From positions 62,001-126,000 of the forward strand of contig NZ_QJKM01000002.1 of NCBI RefSeq assembly GCF_003425685.1: DNA of 64,000 nucleotides. The letters run 5' to 3'. The DNA comes from Rhizobium terrae. Lineage in GTDB: Bacteria; Pseudomonadota; Alphaproteobacteria; Rhizobiales; Rhizobiaceae. Position numbers and translations under genes: made by a program. This document shows, piece by piece, positions 1 through 8,422 of the stretch (its first letter is position 1; each line of letters opens with the position of its first letter). A model generated the notes under the pieces. The model had not been told where the DNA came from. It was given only the letters and a program-made list of their open reading frames with translations, and ran no database searches.

Positions 1-1
1 C

Positions 2-994
2 ATGGTCAAAGAAGACCCTTTCATCAAGCACTACGGCGTGACGGTGAACGGCCACGACATGCGCGTGGAAGAACGCTGCTGCGCCCACATCAAGGGCGTG
101 TCGGTCAGCCAGATCGTCGTCGGCATCGCCGGCGACAAGCGGCAGGCCTATCTGCAGCTCGTTCAGTTCAACATGCGCGACGAGCGCAGCCAGGAGGTGG
201 AGAGGGATTTCGAAACCCTGGTACGCTCCGTGAAGCTCGACGCCTCCGACAGGGAATTCGAGATCGTGCCTGCCAGCGGCGACGGCGGAATCGACGGCGT
301 CTTCACCTACCTGGATACCGGGCTTCGACCGAACGTCTTCGGCGGCATGGATTTCTACTCCGACAGCCTGATCCGGGTGTTCGACAACCGGGGCCTGTTT
401 TCCACCGAATTGCCGAAGGGCGGCAGGACGATCGCCGAACATTGCAGGGAAAACCCGACCGACTGCGGCACCTATGACGTGAACGGCGGCGGTTTCTTTT
501 CCGCTGGAAAGATCGAGATGCGCAGCGTCACGTCCGACTACGGAACGATTGAGATCGAGACGCAGGCATTCGCGAAGGACGGCGGCGACCTGCGGATCGG
601 CGAGCGAAAGTATCGCGCCATCCCGCCGTTTAAGAACGGCGCGACGCTCAACGGCCAGTGGACCTACACCTTCGCCTCGAGCGGCATGACGGCGACATCC
701 TCGGGATCGATCGCCTCCAGCCGGACGCTTACCCTGAAACCCGATGGCACGTTCCGGCGCACCGGCTGGCACGGCGCCTCGGCGACGAACGAGATCGGCG
801 GCTCGCGCAGCGGCCTCACCACGACGGGCGATCGTGCCGCGGAAACCGGCCGCTATACGCTGTCCGGCTATCGGCTGGATCTCAACCACGCGAACGGGAT
901 GACGGAAAGCATGAGTATTTTCGAGCCCGACATCGGTTCCGACGAACTGCTGGTGATCAACGGCAGCAACTACCTGAAGGATAAGGGCAAGTAG
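2..994 (+). CDS. Conserved hypothetical protein, probably 5'-truncated by the window
   Basis: An open frame runs from base 2 to a TAG at 992-994 (330 residues). The first in-frame ATG is at the window edge and the frame has no visible ribosome binding site, so the true start is probably upstream. I do not recognise the family. The C-terminal third (about residues 215-330) has a beta-rich, Gly/Ser/Thr-rich pattern: a 'NGQWTY' segment, then 'TLTLKPDGTF' and 'GRYTLSGYRLDL'. This resembles small secreted or periplasmic lipocalin-like sensor domains that describe a dose-dependent beta strand series, but that is only an impression. The middle contains paired cysteines (about 149 and 155). Codon usage matches neighbours. 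The convergent corA ends 41 bases downstream. Confidence 0.6.
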   Translation: MVKEDPFIKHYGVTVNGHDMRVEERCCAHIKGVSVSQIVVGIAGDKRQAYLQLVQFNMRDERSQEVERDFETLVRSVKLDASDREFEIVPASGDGGIDGVFTYLDTGLRPNVFGGMDFYSDSLIRVFDNRGLFSTELPKGGRTIAEHCRENPTDCGTYDVNGGGFFSAGKIEMRSVTSDYGTIEIETQAFAKDGGDLRIGERKYRAIPPFKNGATLNGQWTYTFASSGMTATSSGSIASSRTLTLKPDGTFRRTGWHGASATNEIGGSRSGLTTTGDRAAETGRYTLSGYRLDLNHANGMTESMSIFEPDIGSDELLVINGSNYLKDKGK

Positions 995-1034
995 CGGCGG
1001 CACGGGGTTCGTGACCGCCGCCCGGGGGCGTGCG

Positions 1035-2069
1035 TCACAGCCACCCTCTCCGCTTGAAGTAGAGATAGGGCAGCGCCATGGAGACGATCATCATGGCGAT
1101 TGCCATGTGGTAGCCGTAGTGCCATTGCAGTTCCGGCTGGAAGGCGAAGTTCATGCCGTAGATCGACGCGACCAGGGTCGGCGGCAGGAAGACCACCGAG
1201 GCGACCGAGAAGATCTTGATGATCTGGTTCTGCTCCAGGTTGATCAGCCCCAGCGTCGCATCGAGCAGGAAGTTGATCTTGCCCGAAAGGAACGCCGAGT
1301 GATCGCCGAGCGAGGTGGCGTCCCGCTGCAGGAGCTTCAGCCGCTGGCGCAGTTCCTTCGAAAGCTTGCGGTCGACGCCGTCGAGCGCCCCATAATAGGC
1401 GACGACGCGGGAGACGCTGACGAGGCTTTCGCGCACCACGGTGATGAACTCGCCCTTGGTACCGACCTCGCGGATCAGCTCCTGCAGGTCGCGGGTCTTC
1501 TTGTTGGCCTTCGTCCGCTTGGCGGAAAAGACTTCCTGGGAAATCTGGTCGATCTCGGTGCCGAGCCGTTCCAGCGTATCGGCCATGCGGTCGATGACGG
1601 CCTCGATCAGCCCGGTCATGATGAGTTCGCCATATCCGCAATGCAGGCCGGCCCCGTTCGGCTTGCGGGCGCGCGCCATGAACGCGTCGAAGGGACGCGG
1701 CTCGGCGTAGCGGACCGTGACGAGCACCTGGCCCTTGACGATGAAGGTGACGGGCACCTTGCGCGGCGTGCCGGCATCCGGCCGCGTCAACACGGTCATG
1801 GTCATGAACTCGGCCCCGTCCTCCTGGTAGAGGCGGGCAGAGAGTTCGATATCCTCCATTTCATCCATGGTCGGCACCACGATGCCAAGGCGTTCGCCGA
1901 CGGTGCGCTCCTCATCCGGCGTCGGATTGACGAGGTCGTACCAGACGACGGCCGGCTCAGCGGGAGCAGACACGGCTTCGGCCGGCATGTCCGCGACATC
2001 GGTGAGCACAGGCAGATTGGCAGCGACCGGAACAAGGCGATCAAGGTCGTAGGCATGGATACGCAGCAT
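1035..2069 (-). CDS. corA: CorA-family magnesium/divalent cation transporter
   Basis: CorA proteins are inner-membrane pentameric channels for Mg2+ (also Co2+/Ni2+). The C-terminus shows the hallmark: a hydrophobic helix containing 'ASIYGMNF' (the GMN selectivity motif), a short periplasmic loop 'QPELQWHYGYH', a second helix, and a basic tail 'YFKRRGWL'. The preceding 250 residues are the cytoplasmic alpha/beta plus long-helix funnel. An in-frame start exists at 2090, but the ATG at 2069 (MLRIHAYD) has AAAGGAG six bases upstream and gives the usual length of about 344 residues, so I chose it. It is monocistronic as far as can be seen. The 320 bases upstream (2070-2390) hold no gene; they presumably carry its promoter, and I recognise no M-box there. 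Confidence 0.93.
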   Translation of the reverse strand: MLRIHAYDLDRLVPVAANLPVLTDVADMPAEAVSAPAEPAVVWYDLVNPTPDEERTVGERLGIVVPTMDEMEDIELSARLYQEDGAEFMTMTVLTRPDAGTPRKVPVTFIVKGQVLVTVRYAEPRPFDAFMARARKPNGAGLHCGYGELIMTGLIEAVIDRMADTLERLGTEIDQISQEVFSAKRTKANKKTRDLQELIREVGTKGEFITVVRESLVSVSRVVAYYGALDGVDRKLSKELRQRLKLLQRDATSLGDHSAFLSGKINFLLDATLGLINLEQNQIIKIFSVASVVFLPPTLVASIYGMNFAFQPELQWHYGYHMAIAMMIVSMALPYLYFKRRGWL

Positions 2070-2390
2070 GACGGCTCCTTTTCGGACCATCGGTCCCCCG
2101 GAGCGCGTATCCTTGAAAGAGAAGGATCAGAGCCCCGAACGGACGGGTCGGTATATTGACGTCGAACTTCGACTGTCGGGGTTCATCTCTTTTGTCCTTT
2201 GAAATAGGGCCGCCTGAACAGGTGCCCCTTCGCCACCTGAAATGTGCTTCAAGCAGCGAAAAGTCAATGCTTTTCTGTTGCAGTACGCGGTCGGAAACCA
2301 AAGAATTCGACAGGCCCCGTTCCGGGCATTTCCCGCAGGACTGCAGGGCGGAAGATTCGGTCGCCGCGCGCCGGAAAACCGAAGACCCGT

Positions 2391-2675
2391 TTATCGCGTG
2401 ATGCCGAAATCCGCCGGTATTTCCGTCGGGGCGGCCGGCAGCTTTTCCACGCTGGAAACCACTGCGCCGGGTGGGCCCTGCGATAGGCGATCGAGCATTC
2501 GGGAGACCAGCATACCAGGGCCTGCGATCAAGGCGAGGACGCTTCCATCCGGCTCGTTGCGGACCCAGCCCTTCAGGCCGAGCCGCAAGGCCTCGCCCTG
2601 CGTCCAGGCGCGAAAGCCGACGCCCTGAACCCTTCCGGTTATCCGCACCAGGACGGTTTCGTCATCATGGAGCAT
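2391..2675 (-). CDS. acyP: Acylphosphatase
   Basis: This is a 94-residue acylphosphatase, a small cytosolic ferredoxin-fold enzyme that hydrolyses carboxyl-phosphate bonds of acyl phosphates. The signature 'GRVQGVGFR' provides the phosphate-binding loop and catalytic Arg, and 'GWVRNEPDGSV' provides the catalytic Asn and second signature. A longer frame begins at 2735, but the ATG at 2675 has GGGAGG five bases upstream and matches the family length of 90-95 residues. The gene lies on the same strand as the DUF2267-like gene upstream, separated from it by a terminator-like hairpin at 2736-2766, so it is probably transcribed on its own. Its substrate in vivo is unknown for most bacteria. Confidence 0.93.
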   Translation of the reverse strand: MLHDDETVLVRITGRVQGVGFRAWTQGEALRLGLKGWVRNEPDGSVLALIAGPGMLVSRMLDRLSQGPPGAVVSSVEKLPAAPTEIPADFGITR

Positions 2676-2735
2676 GGCAGCCTCCCATTCCGCTCCGACA
2701 GACATGGGAAATTCCAAACGCAGGGCAAGGGGCAC

Positions 2736-2766
2736 AAAAAAAGCCGCCGGCCCTGCGGCCAGCGGC
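2736..2766 (-). terminator. Rho-independent terminator of the 2790-3179 gene
   Basis: On the minus strand a GC-rich stem (GCCGCTGGCC pairing with GGCCGGCGGC around a short loop) is followed by seven T residues. It lies 24 bases past the stop codon of the DUF2267-like gene and before the acylphosphatase start. Confidence 0.8.
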
Positions 2767-2789
2767 TTCCTGCAATCCGAACGGTTCGA

Positions 2790-3179
2790 TCAAACGAACT
2801 GGGAGAGCCCCGGAACCGAGGCCACCACCGTATCGACCACTTCGTCGCCGGCGTGTTCACGGGCAACGGCCATGGTTTCCTTGGCAAGGCCGGTGATCTC
2901 GCCCATGCCGAGGCCCTGGCTCATCAGCTGCTGGCCAAGCGCCATGACGCCGCCGCCGAAGCTCGCCATCAAGCCGCCGAGCAGGCCGCCGCCGCCCGAA
3001 CCTTCGCCGTTGAACTGGGCGACCAGTTCCGGCGCGCCGGGGATCGCCTCGATCATCCTGGCGACCGCGCCGTCATCTGCCTCGCGCTGCAGGAAACCGA
3101 GCATCATGCCGATCGCCTTCTCGGCGACGTCGGGAGCAATGCCGACATTCTCGGCGACGCGGGAAACCAGTTCGTTCAT
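2790..3179 (-). CDS. DUF2267-like small protein of unknown function
   Basis: A 129-residue protein. The N-terminal 45 residues ('MNELVSRVAE...', '...MMLGFLQREADDGAV') form amphipathic helices resembling DUF2267/DUF2780 proteins, which are common in rhizobia but uncharacterised. The centre is a Gly-rich hinge (GSGGGGLLGGLMASFGGG), and a C-terminal helical part follows. No signal peptide or clear membrane span is visible. The ATG at 3179 is preceded by GGAGAG; a TTG one codon upstream is less likely. A strong terminator follows. The family assignment is by pattern only. Confidence 0.75.
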   Translation of the reverse strand: MNELVSRVAENVGIAPDVAEKAIGMMLGFLQREADDGAVARMIEAIPGAPELVAQFNGEGSGGGGLLGGLMASFGGGVMALGQQLMSQGLGMGEITGLAKETMAVAREHAGDEVVDTVVASVPGLSQFV

Positions 3180-3263
3180 CAATCTCTCCTCGGGTTTTGA
3201 CGTTCACGTCAAGGTAATACACATAGTCGCCGTGGAAGCCAACAGAGTTTGCATGGCCGATCC

Positions 3264-4349
3264 TCAGCCTTGGTTCCCATCTGCCCCCTCGCCGCCCGAC
3301 GCCTTGCCGACCGTATCGGCCATGTAGGCCCCCCGGGCACCCAGCGGCTGCGGCGGACCGGTGGTCGAATCGCGCGCCGTCTGGTGCTCCAGTTCCGCGT
3401 TGATCTCCGCCCCGACGATGACGATGATGACCGCTATCCATGTCCAGACCATGAAACCGATCAGGGCGCCAAGCGTGCCGTAAGTGGCATTGTAATCTGC
3501 AATATTCCCCAGATACCAGGAAACCGCAATCGAGGCGATGAGCCAGGCGACCGTCGCGAATGCCGCGCCCCAGGTGAGCCACCGGACCTTGGCCGGCTCG
3601 CGGCTCGGCCCGAAACGGTAGAGCATCGCGATGCCGCCCGCGACGAACAGTATCATGACGGGCCAGCGTGCCAAGCGGATGATGATTTCCGTCCATCTGT
3701 CGAGCCACAGATATTTCATGACTGCCGGCGCGACGCCCATGGCGAAGAGAATGACGATGGCGAGCAGCAGCGCGCCGAGCGTGAACAGCAGCGAAATCAG
3801 GTTGAGCCGCAGCAGGCTGCGTTTCTCCTCCTCCGCATAAGCGACGTTCATCGCCTCGAACAGGGCCTTCATGCCGTTATTGGCGCTCCAGAGCGCCAGC
3901 GCGAGACCGCCGACCAGGCCGACCGACAGCGTCGCGCTGCGTTCCGAGGTCAGGGCGCGGAGCTGGTTCAGGAATATCTCCAGCGCATCCGCCGGCATGA
4001 CGGAGCTCAGGAAGGCGATGCGGTCGACGATCGCCGCCGGGTCGGAGACGAAGCCGTAGATCGACACGAGCGCGCTGGCGGCGGGAAAGAGGGCGAGCAG
4101 CAGATAATAGGTGACGCCCGCGGCGATCAGCGTGATCCGGTCTTCGATCACGCCCGCATAGATGCGCCAGAAGACATCCTTCAGGCCGCGGGCGGGAATT
4201 TGGGAAGGGGTATCCGCATCGCGCCCCCTCTCCTTCTGCAATTTCTGCAATGAAGACGCCGCATCACCGATCGCCAAGGGACCCTCCCGCCTTTCGGCAT
4301 CGTGCACCGGCCGGCACTGTCGTTGCCGTTGCCCGGCGCCTCCGCTCAT
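3264..4349 (-). CDS. YihY/BrkB-family inner-membrane protein
   Basis: A 361-residue polytopic membrane protein of the BrkB/YihY (former 'ribonuclease BN') family. The conserved start of the core, 'DRITLIAAGVTYYLLLALFPA', is at about residues 72-92, followed by five more hydrophobic segments. The conserved 'YGTLGALIGFMVWTW' helix and 'GAEINAELE' motif lie near residues 290-325. The tail (about 40 residues) is Gly/Pro-rich and soluble. The roughly 50 residues before the core are soluble and variable, so the start at 4349 is uncertain (weak ribosome binding site), but there is no other ATG before the core. The function of the family is unresolved. It is divergent from the HerA-like ATPase gene, with about 60 bases between the starts. 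Confidence 0.9.
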   Translation of the reverse strand: MSGGAGQRQRQCRPVHDAERREGPLAIGDAASSLQKLQKERGRDADTPSQIPARGLKDVFWRIYAGVIEDRITLIAAGVTYYLLLALFPAASALVSIYGFVSDPAAIVDRIAFLSSVMPADALEIFLNQLRALTSERSATLSVGLVGGLALALWSANNGMKALFEAMNVAYAEEEKRSLLRLNLISLLFTLGALLLAIVILFAMGVAPAVMKYLWLDRWTEIIIRLARWPVMILFVAGGIAMLYRFGPSREPAKVRWLTWGAAFATVAWLIASIAVSWYLGNIADYNATYGTLGALIGFMVWTWIAVIIVIVGAEINAELEHQTARDSTTGPPQPLGARGAYMADTVGKASGGEGADGNQG

Positions 4350-4408
4350 CCTATAAGCATGTCACCAAAAGCATTCGGCAGAGAACGCGGTCAGGGAGCG
4401 CAGGTTGC

Positions 4409-5998
4409 ATGACTAATACGAGCGGGGACGATACAGGCAAGCTCTTCATCGGCGGCAGCCGCAAGCCGGACGACACGCTCAACAAGGCCGAGTACCTGGA
4501 GCTGAAATTCGGCAACCGTCACGGCCTCGTGACCGGCGCCACCGGCACCGGCAAGACCGTCACCCTGCAGGTGCTCGCCGAAGGCTTTTCGAAGGCCGGC
4601 GTGCCGGTCTTCGCCGCCGACATCAAGGGCGACCTGTCCGGCATCGCCGCCAAGGGCGAGGCCAAGGATTTTCTTTTGAAGCGCGCCGAGCAGATCGGCT
4701 TTCAGGACTACGATTTCGAACAGTTTCCGGTCATCTTCTGGGATCTCTTCGGCGAGAAGGGCCATCGGGTGCGCACCACGATCGCCGAGATGGGGCCGCT
4801 GCTTCTCTCGCGCCTGATGGATGCCTCCGAGCCGCAGGAAGGCGTCATCAACATCGCCTTCAAGATCGCCGACAAGGCGAACCTGCCGCTGCTCGATCTC
4901 AAGGATTTCGCCTCTCTGCTCAACTACATGGCGGAGAATGCAAGCGAGCTTTCGAGCCAGTTCGGGCTGATCTCCAGGGCTTCCGTCGCCTCGATCCAGC
5001 GGGCACTGCTGGTGCTCGAACAGCAGGGCGCCGAGCACTTCTTCGGCGAACCGGCCTTGAAGATCACCGACATCATGCGGACACACCCGAACAACGGCTA
5101 CGGGCAGATCTCGGTGCTCGCCGCCGACAAGCTGATGATGAACCCCAGGCTTTATGCGACCTTCCTGCTGTGGCTGCTTTCGGAACTTTTCGAGGAACTG
5201 CCGGAGGTCGGCGATCCGGAACAGCCTAAGCTCGTCTTCTTCTTCGACGAGGCGCACCTCCTCTTCAACGATGCGCCGAAAGTGCTGATCGAGCGCGTCG
5301 AGCAGGTCGTACGGCTGATCCGCTCGAAGGGCGTCGGCGTCTACTTCGTCACCCAGAACCCGCTCGACGTGCCGGAAACCGTGCTCGCCCAGCTCGGCAA
5401 CCGCGTGCAGCATGCGCTCAGGGCCTATACGCCGCGCGAGCAGAAGGCGGTGAAGACGGCGGCCGATACGTTCCGCCCCAATCCGGCCTTCGACTGCGCC
5501 ACCGCGATCACCAATCTCGGCACCGGCGAGGCGCTGGTCTCGACGCTCGAAGGCAAGGGGGCGCCGTCGATCGTGGAACGCACGCTGATCCGCCCGCCGT
5601 CCGGCCGCATCGGCCCGCTCAACGACGGCGAGCGGCAGACGGTGATGGACAGGAGCCCGGTCCTCGGCGTCTACGACGAGGACATGGACCGGGAATCCGC
5701 CTTCGAAATTCTCGCCGCCCGCGCCAAGCAGGCGGCTGACGCCGCAGCCGCGAAGAAGGCGCAGGACGAGCTGCAGGCCGCTCCGCCCGCCGGCTCCGGC
5801 GAGACGACGGGCTGGACGCTGCCGGGCTTCGGCGGCGGTAAGGATGACGACGAGGATCGCGGCCGCGCCCAGCCGCGCCGTTCCGGCTACCAGCGCGAAA
5901 CGATCATCGAAGCGGCCATGAAGAGCGTCACGCGTACCGTCGCGACCCAGGTGGGACGGGCGATCGTGCGGGGGATTTTAGGGAGTTTGAAGCGGTAG
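4409..5998 (+). CDS. DUF853 HerA-like P-loop ATPase (YjgR type)
   Basis: A 529-residue ATPase of the HerA/FtsK superfamily, DUF853 (E. coli YjgR). The Walker A motif is 'GATGTGKT' (about residue 44), the Walker B 'KLVFFFDEAHLLF' (about 280), and a downstream 'LIRSKGVGVYFVTQNP' resembles the sensor/arginine region of HerA. The start at 4409 removes a 53-residue low-quality extension that overlaps the divergent gene, and gives the family N-terminus 'KLFIGGSRKPD'. The C-terminal 110 residues are Ala/Gly-rich and then basic. The physiological role is unknown; relatives are described as possible DNA-translocating or DNA-processing motors. Confidence is high for family, low for role. Confidence 0.92.
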   Translation: MTNTSGDDTGKLFIGGSRKPDDTLNKAEYLELKFGNRHGLVTGATGTGKTVTLQVLAEGFSKAGVPVFAADIKGDLSGIAAKGEAKDFLLKRAEQIGFQDYDFEQFPVIFWDLFGEKGHRVRTTIAEMGPLLLSRLMDASEPQEGVINIAFKIADKANLPLLDLKDFASLLNYMAENASELSSQFGLISRASVASIQRALLVLEQQGAEHFFGEPALKITDIMRTHPNNGYGQISVLAADKLMMNPRLYATFLLWLLSELFEELPEVGDPEQPKLVFFFDEAHLLFNDAPKVLIERVEQVVRLIRSKGVGVYFVTQNPLDVPETVLAQLGNRVQHALRAYTPREQKAVKTAADTFRPNPAFDCATAITNLGTGEALVSTLEGKGAPSIVERTLIRPPSGRIGPLNDGERQTVMDRSPVLGVYDEDMDRESAFEILAARAKQAADAAAAKKAQDELQAAPPAGSGETTGWTLPGFGGGKDDDEDRGRAQPRRSGYQRETIIEAAMKSVTRTVATQVGRAIVRGILGSLKR

Positions 5999-6061
5999 CG
6001 GGGGGCGTCGCACCGCCACTCCGCCCGCGCCGATCCCGACAGAGCAGAACCGAACTGCGGC

Positions 6062-6364
6062 TCACCGCTTGCGGACGAATTCCGTCCTGAGCACGAGGCC
6101 CTTGATCGTGTCGTGGCGGCAGTCGATTTCCTCGGGGTTGTCGGTCAGGCGGATCGAGCGGATCACCGTGCCCTGCTTCAGGGTCTGGCCGGCGCCCTTA
6201 ACCTTGAGGTCCTTGATGAGGGTGACCGAATCGCCGTCCTTCAGGAAATTGCCGGAAGCGTCGCGCACCTCGGCCGCCGCCTGGGCTGCGGCGGCAAGTT
6301 CGGATGCCGGACGCCATTCGCCCGTCACTTCGTCGTAAACGTAGTCGTCGTCACCATCCGCCAT
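6062..6364 (-). CDS. PhnA-domain protein lacking the N-terminal zinc ribbon
   Basis: A 100-residue protein whose C-terminal 70 residues match the PhnA/YjdM domain ('GDSVTLIKDLKVKGAG', then 'IDCRHDTIKGLVLRTEFVRK'). Typical PhnA proteins begin with a CxxC...CxxC zinc ribbon. Here the N-terminus is an acidic and Ala-rich segment with no cysteines, so it is a short variant. The start at 6364 has GGAGAG nine bases upstream; the much longer open frame through 7657 is antisense to the ABC-F gene and is spurious. Despite the historical name, there is no good evidence that this family acts on phosphonates. Confidence 0.88.
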   Translation of the reverse strand: MADGDDDYVYDEVTGEWRPASELAAAAQAAAEVRDASGNFLKDGDSVTLIKDLKVKGAGQTLKQGTVIRSIRLTDNPEEIDCRHDTIKGLVLRTEFVRKR

Positions 6365-6476
6365 CGATGTCTCTCCTGAAACCGGATACCTCCGTGATCG
6401 GGCCTTATAACAGCTGTCCCGCCTCTGCAAGGCCGGCTCCGCCTCTGCCCGCCCCGGCGTTGCTGGTTGCGCTCGC

Positions 6477-6507
6477 TTGATTGCATTCCATCCGGCGCAG
6501 TGATAAT
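6477..6507 (+). promoter_or_regulatory. Candidate promoter for the leader ORF / ABC-F gene
   Basis: TTGATT at 6477-6482 and GATAAT at 6502-6507 form a sigma-70-like pair with a 19-base spacer. Transcription would start near 6514, just upstream of the leader ribosome binding site at 6521-6535. The spacer is longer than ideal. Confidence 0.4.
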
Positions 6508-6540
6508 CCGGTTTCGTGCTCAAGGAGAAAGGAGGGTCGC

Positions 6541-6615
6541 GTGCATAATTTCTATTTCCGGTTCTACCGGCAGCGTGGCCCAGTCGACGCCCTGCAGATG
6601 CGTTTGCAGGGCTGA
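6541..6615 (+). CDS. Candidate 24-codon leader peptide upstream of the ABC-F gene
   Basis: A GTG start at 6541 is preceded by an excellent ribosome binding site (AAGGAG and GGAGG, the latter at 6531-6535, five bases before GTG). The short frame ends at TGA 6613-6615. The peptide begins MHNFYFRFYRQR, so it is rich in aromatic and basic residues, and it lies 167 bases before the ABC-F start on the same strand behind a candidate promoter. ABC-F ribosome-protection genes are often controlled by ribosome stalling on short leader ORFs. I infer, without proof, that this is such a leader. It could instead be a fortuitous short frame, although the ribosome binding site is stronger than that of the downstream gene. 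Confidence 0.45.
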   Translation: MHNFYFRFYRQRGPVDALQMRLQG

Positions 6616-6781
6616 CCAGAGGCCGTTTTCTCGTCACCACCTTTCTGGTCCGCCCTTCGTGGCCCGCGGCGACCGAGCATCCGCTCGTGCATGCCCGCGA
6701 TCTGTAACAGCCGCAGCCGACATCGTTGAAGGCCGAGCGCCCGCGATGCCGTCTCAGCCGCGGCAAGACCAGAGAAGCACA

Positions 6782-8302
6782 ATGAGCCTCATCAACCTCC
6801 GCAATCTTGGGGTAACCCTCTCCAGCCCGCTGTTTTCCGGGCTCAACCTCACCGTCAATGCCGGCGACCGGATCGGCATCGTCGCGGCCAACGGGCGCGG
6901 CAAGTCCACGCTTCTGAACTGCATTGCCGGCAGGCTCGATCCGACCGAAGGCGAGATTTTCCGCACCCGCGGCCTGACCGTCGGGATGGTGGAGCAGAAC
7001 GTGCCACCTACCCTCACCCATGCGACTTTTCGCGATGCCGTGCTGCAGGCGCTGCCCGCCGATCAGATCGAAAGCGAGAGCTGGCGCGCCGATGTCGTGC
7101 TGGAAGGCATGGAGGTGCCGGAAGAATTGCGCGGGCGGCCGCTCGTCGCGCTGAGCGGCGGCTGGCAGAGGCTGGCGCTGATCGCCCGTGCCTGGGTCAA
7201 CGAGCCGGACGTGCTCCTGCTCGACGAACCGACCAACCATCTCGACCTCGCCAGGATCGCGCTTCTGGAAGACTGGCTGAACGCGCTGCCGCGCGACGTG
7301 CCGGTGATCCTCGCAAGCCACGACCGTGCCTTTCTCGACGCCGTCACCAACAGAACGCTGTTTCTCCGGCCGGAGAATTCCCAGGCCTTCGCCCTGCCCT
7401 ACAGCCGGGCACGGGCCGCCCTGAACGAAGCCGACGCGGCGGACGCCAGACGCTACGAACGGGACATGAAAACGGCGGAGCAATTGCGCCGGCAGGCGGC
7501 CAAGCTCAACAACATCGGCGTCAATTCCGGCAGCGACCTCCTGGTCGTCAAGACCAAGCAATTGAAGGAACGGGCCGAAAAGCTGGAGGATGCTGCCAAG
7601 CCCGCGCATCTGGAGCGATCCGCCGGCGCGATCCGGCTTATCAATCGCGGTACGCATGCCAAGGTTCTCGTGACGCTCGAAGATGCCGGGGTCACGACGC
7701 CGGACGGTACGCTGCTGTTTTCGACCGGCCGGCAGTTCATCTGCCAGGGCGACCGGATCGTGCTGCTCGGCCGCAACGGTACCGGCAAGACGCGGCTTAT
7801 CGGCATGCTGCGGCGGGCGATCGCCGAGCCGGCGGCTTCAATCGACGGGATCAAGGCGACGCCTTCGCTGGTGCTCGGTTACGGGGATCAGGCGCTGGCC
7901 GATCTCGACGACCGGTCAACACCGCACCAGACGATCATCCGCCGTTTCGACATCGGCGACCAGCGGGCGCGTTCGCTGCTCGCCGGCGCCGGCATGTCGA
8001 TCGAGATGCAGGCACGGCCTGTGGGGGAACTTTCCGGCGGGCAGAAGGCGCGACTCGGACTTCTGGTGCTGAGGCTCCGCGAGCCGAATTTCTACCTTCT
8101 CGACGAGCCGACCAACCATCTCGACATCGACGGGCAGGAAGCGCTGGAAGGCGAGCTTCTCAAGCATCAGGCGAGCTGCCTTCTGGTCTCCCACGACCGC
8201 AGCTTCGTGCGGGCCGTCGGCAATCGCTTCTGGCTGATCGAGCGGAAGCGGCTCGTGGAAGTCGACGAACCGGAGGCGTTCTTTGCTTCAGCGAAGCCGT
8301 GA
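6782..8302 (+). CDS. ABC-F family ATPase (duplicated ABC domains)
   Basis: A 506-residue soluble protein with two ABC ATPase cassettes and no membrane segment, typical of ABC-F translation factors that bind the ribosomal E site. Cassette 1 has Walker A 'GIVAANGRGKS', signature 'ALSGGW' and Walker B 'VLLLDEPTNHLD'. A charged linker follows (about residues 225-275, many Arg/Lys/Glu). Cassette 2 has 'LLGRNGTGKT', 'LSGGQKARLGLL' and 'FYLLDEPTNHLD', then the H-loop 'VSHDRSF'. The start at 6782 (MSLINLRNL) is at the beginning of the first domain; the longer upstream frame includes the leader region and is rejected. Its ribosome binding site is weak (AGAGAAG), consistent with regulated translation. 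I cannot tell antibiotic resistance from housekeeping function. Confidence 0.92.
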   Translation: MSLINLRNLGVTLSSPLFSGLNLTVNAGDRIGIVAANGRGKSTLLNCIAGRLDPTEGEIFRTRGLTVGMVEQNVPPTLTHATFRDAVLQALPADQIESESWRADVVLEGMEVPEELRGRPLVALSGGWQRLALIARAWVNEPDVLLLDEPTNHLDLARIALLEDWLNALPRDVPVILASHDRAFLDAVTNRTLFLRPENSQAFALPYSRARAALNEADAADARRYERDMKTAEQLRRQAAKLNNIGVNSGSDLLVVKTKQLKERAEKLEDAAKPAHLERSAGAIRLINRGTHAKVLVTLEDAGVTTPDGTLLFSTGRQFICQGDRIVLLGRNGTGKTRLIGMLRRAIAEPAASIDGIKATPSLVLGYGDQALADLDDRSTPHQTIIRRFDIGDQRARSLLAGAGMSIEMQARPVGELSGGQKARLGLLVLRLREPNFYLLDEPTNHLDIDGQEALEGELLKHQASCLLVSHDRSFVRAVGNRFWLIERKRLVEVDEPEAFFASAKP

Positions 8303-8311
8303 CGGCGCGAA

Positions 8312-8341
8312 GAACCCCGCCCGCCCTGCCCGGCGGGGTTC
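8312..8341 (+). terminator. GC-rich hairpin after the ABC-F gene
   Basis: GAACCCCGCC pairs perfectly with GGCGGGGTTC (10 bp) around a 10-base loop, starting 10 bases after the ABC-F stop. No T-run follows, so it may act as a weak terminator or as an mRNA 3' end stabiliser. Confidence 0.5.
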
Positions 8342-8422
8342 CGGGTCTGATCCTCGTAAATGCCGTCGAGCTGCAACAACAGCAAGCCCACCGCGGGGCA
8401 GCTTGATCATCCCGCTACCGCT

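Noticed and set aside
2070..2390. Search for a magnesium-sensing riboswitch upstream of corA
   Set aside because: Only a short ATCCTT/AAGGAT pair is visible; no M-box-like pattern.
6365..7657. 431 extra codons upstream of the PhnA-domain gene on the minus strand
   Set aside because: Antisense to the ABC-F gene; a single frame kept open by high GC content. The PhnA start at 6364 has its own ribosome binding site.
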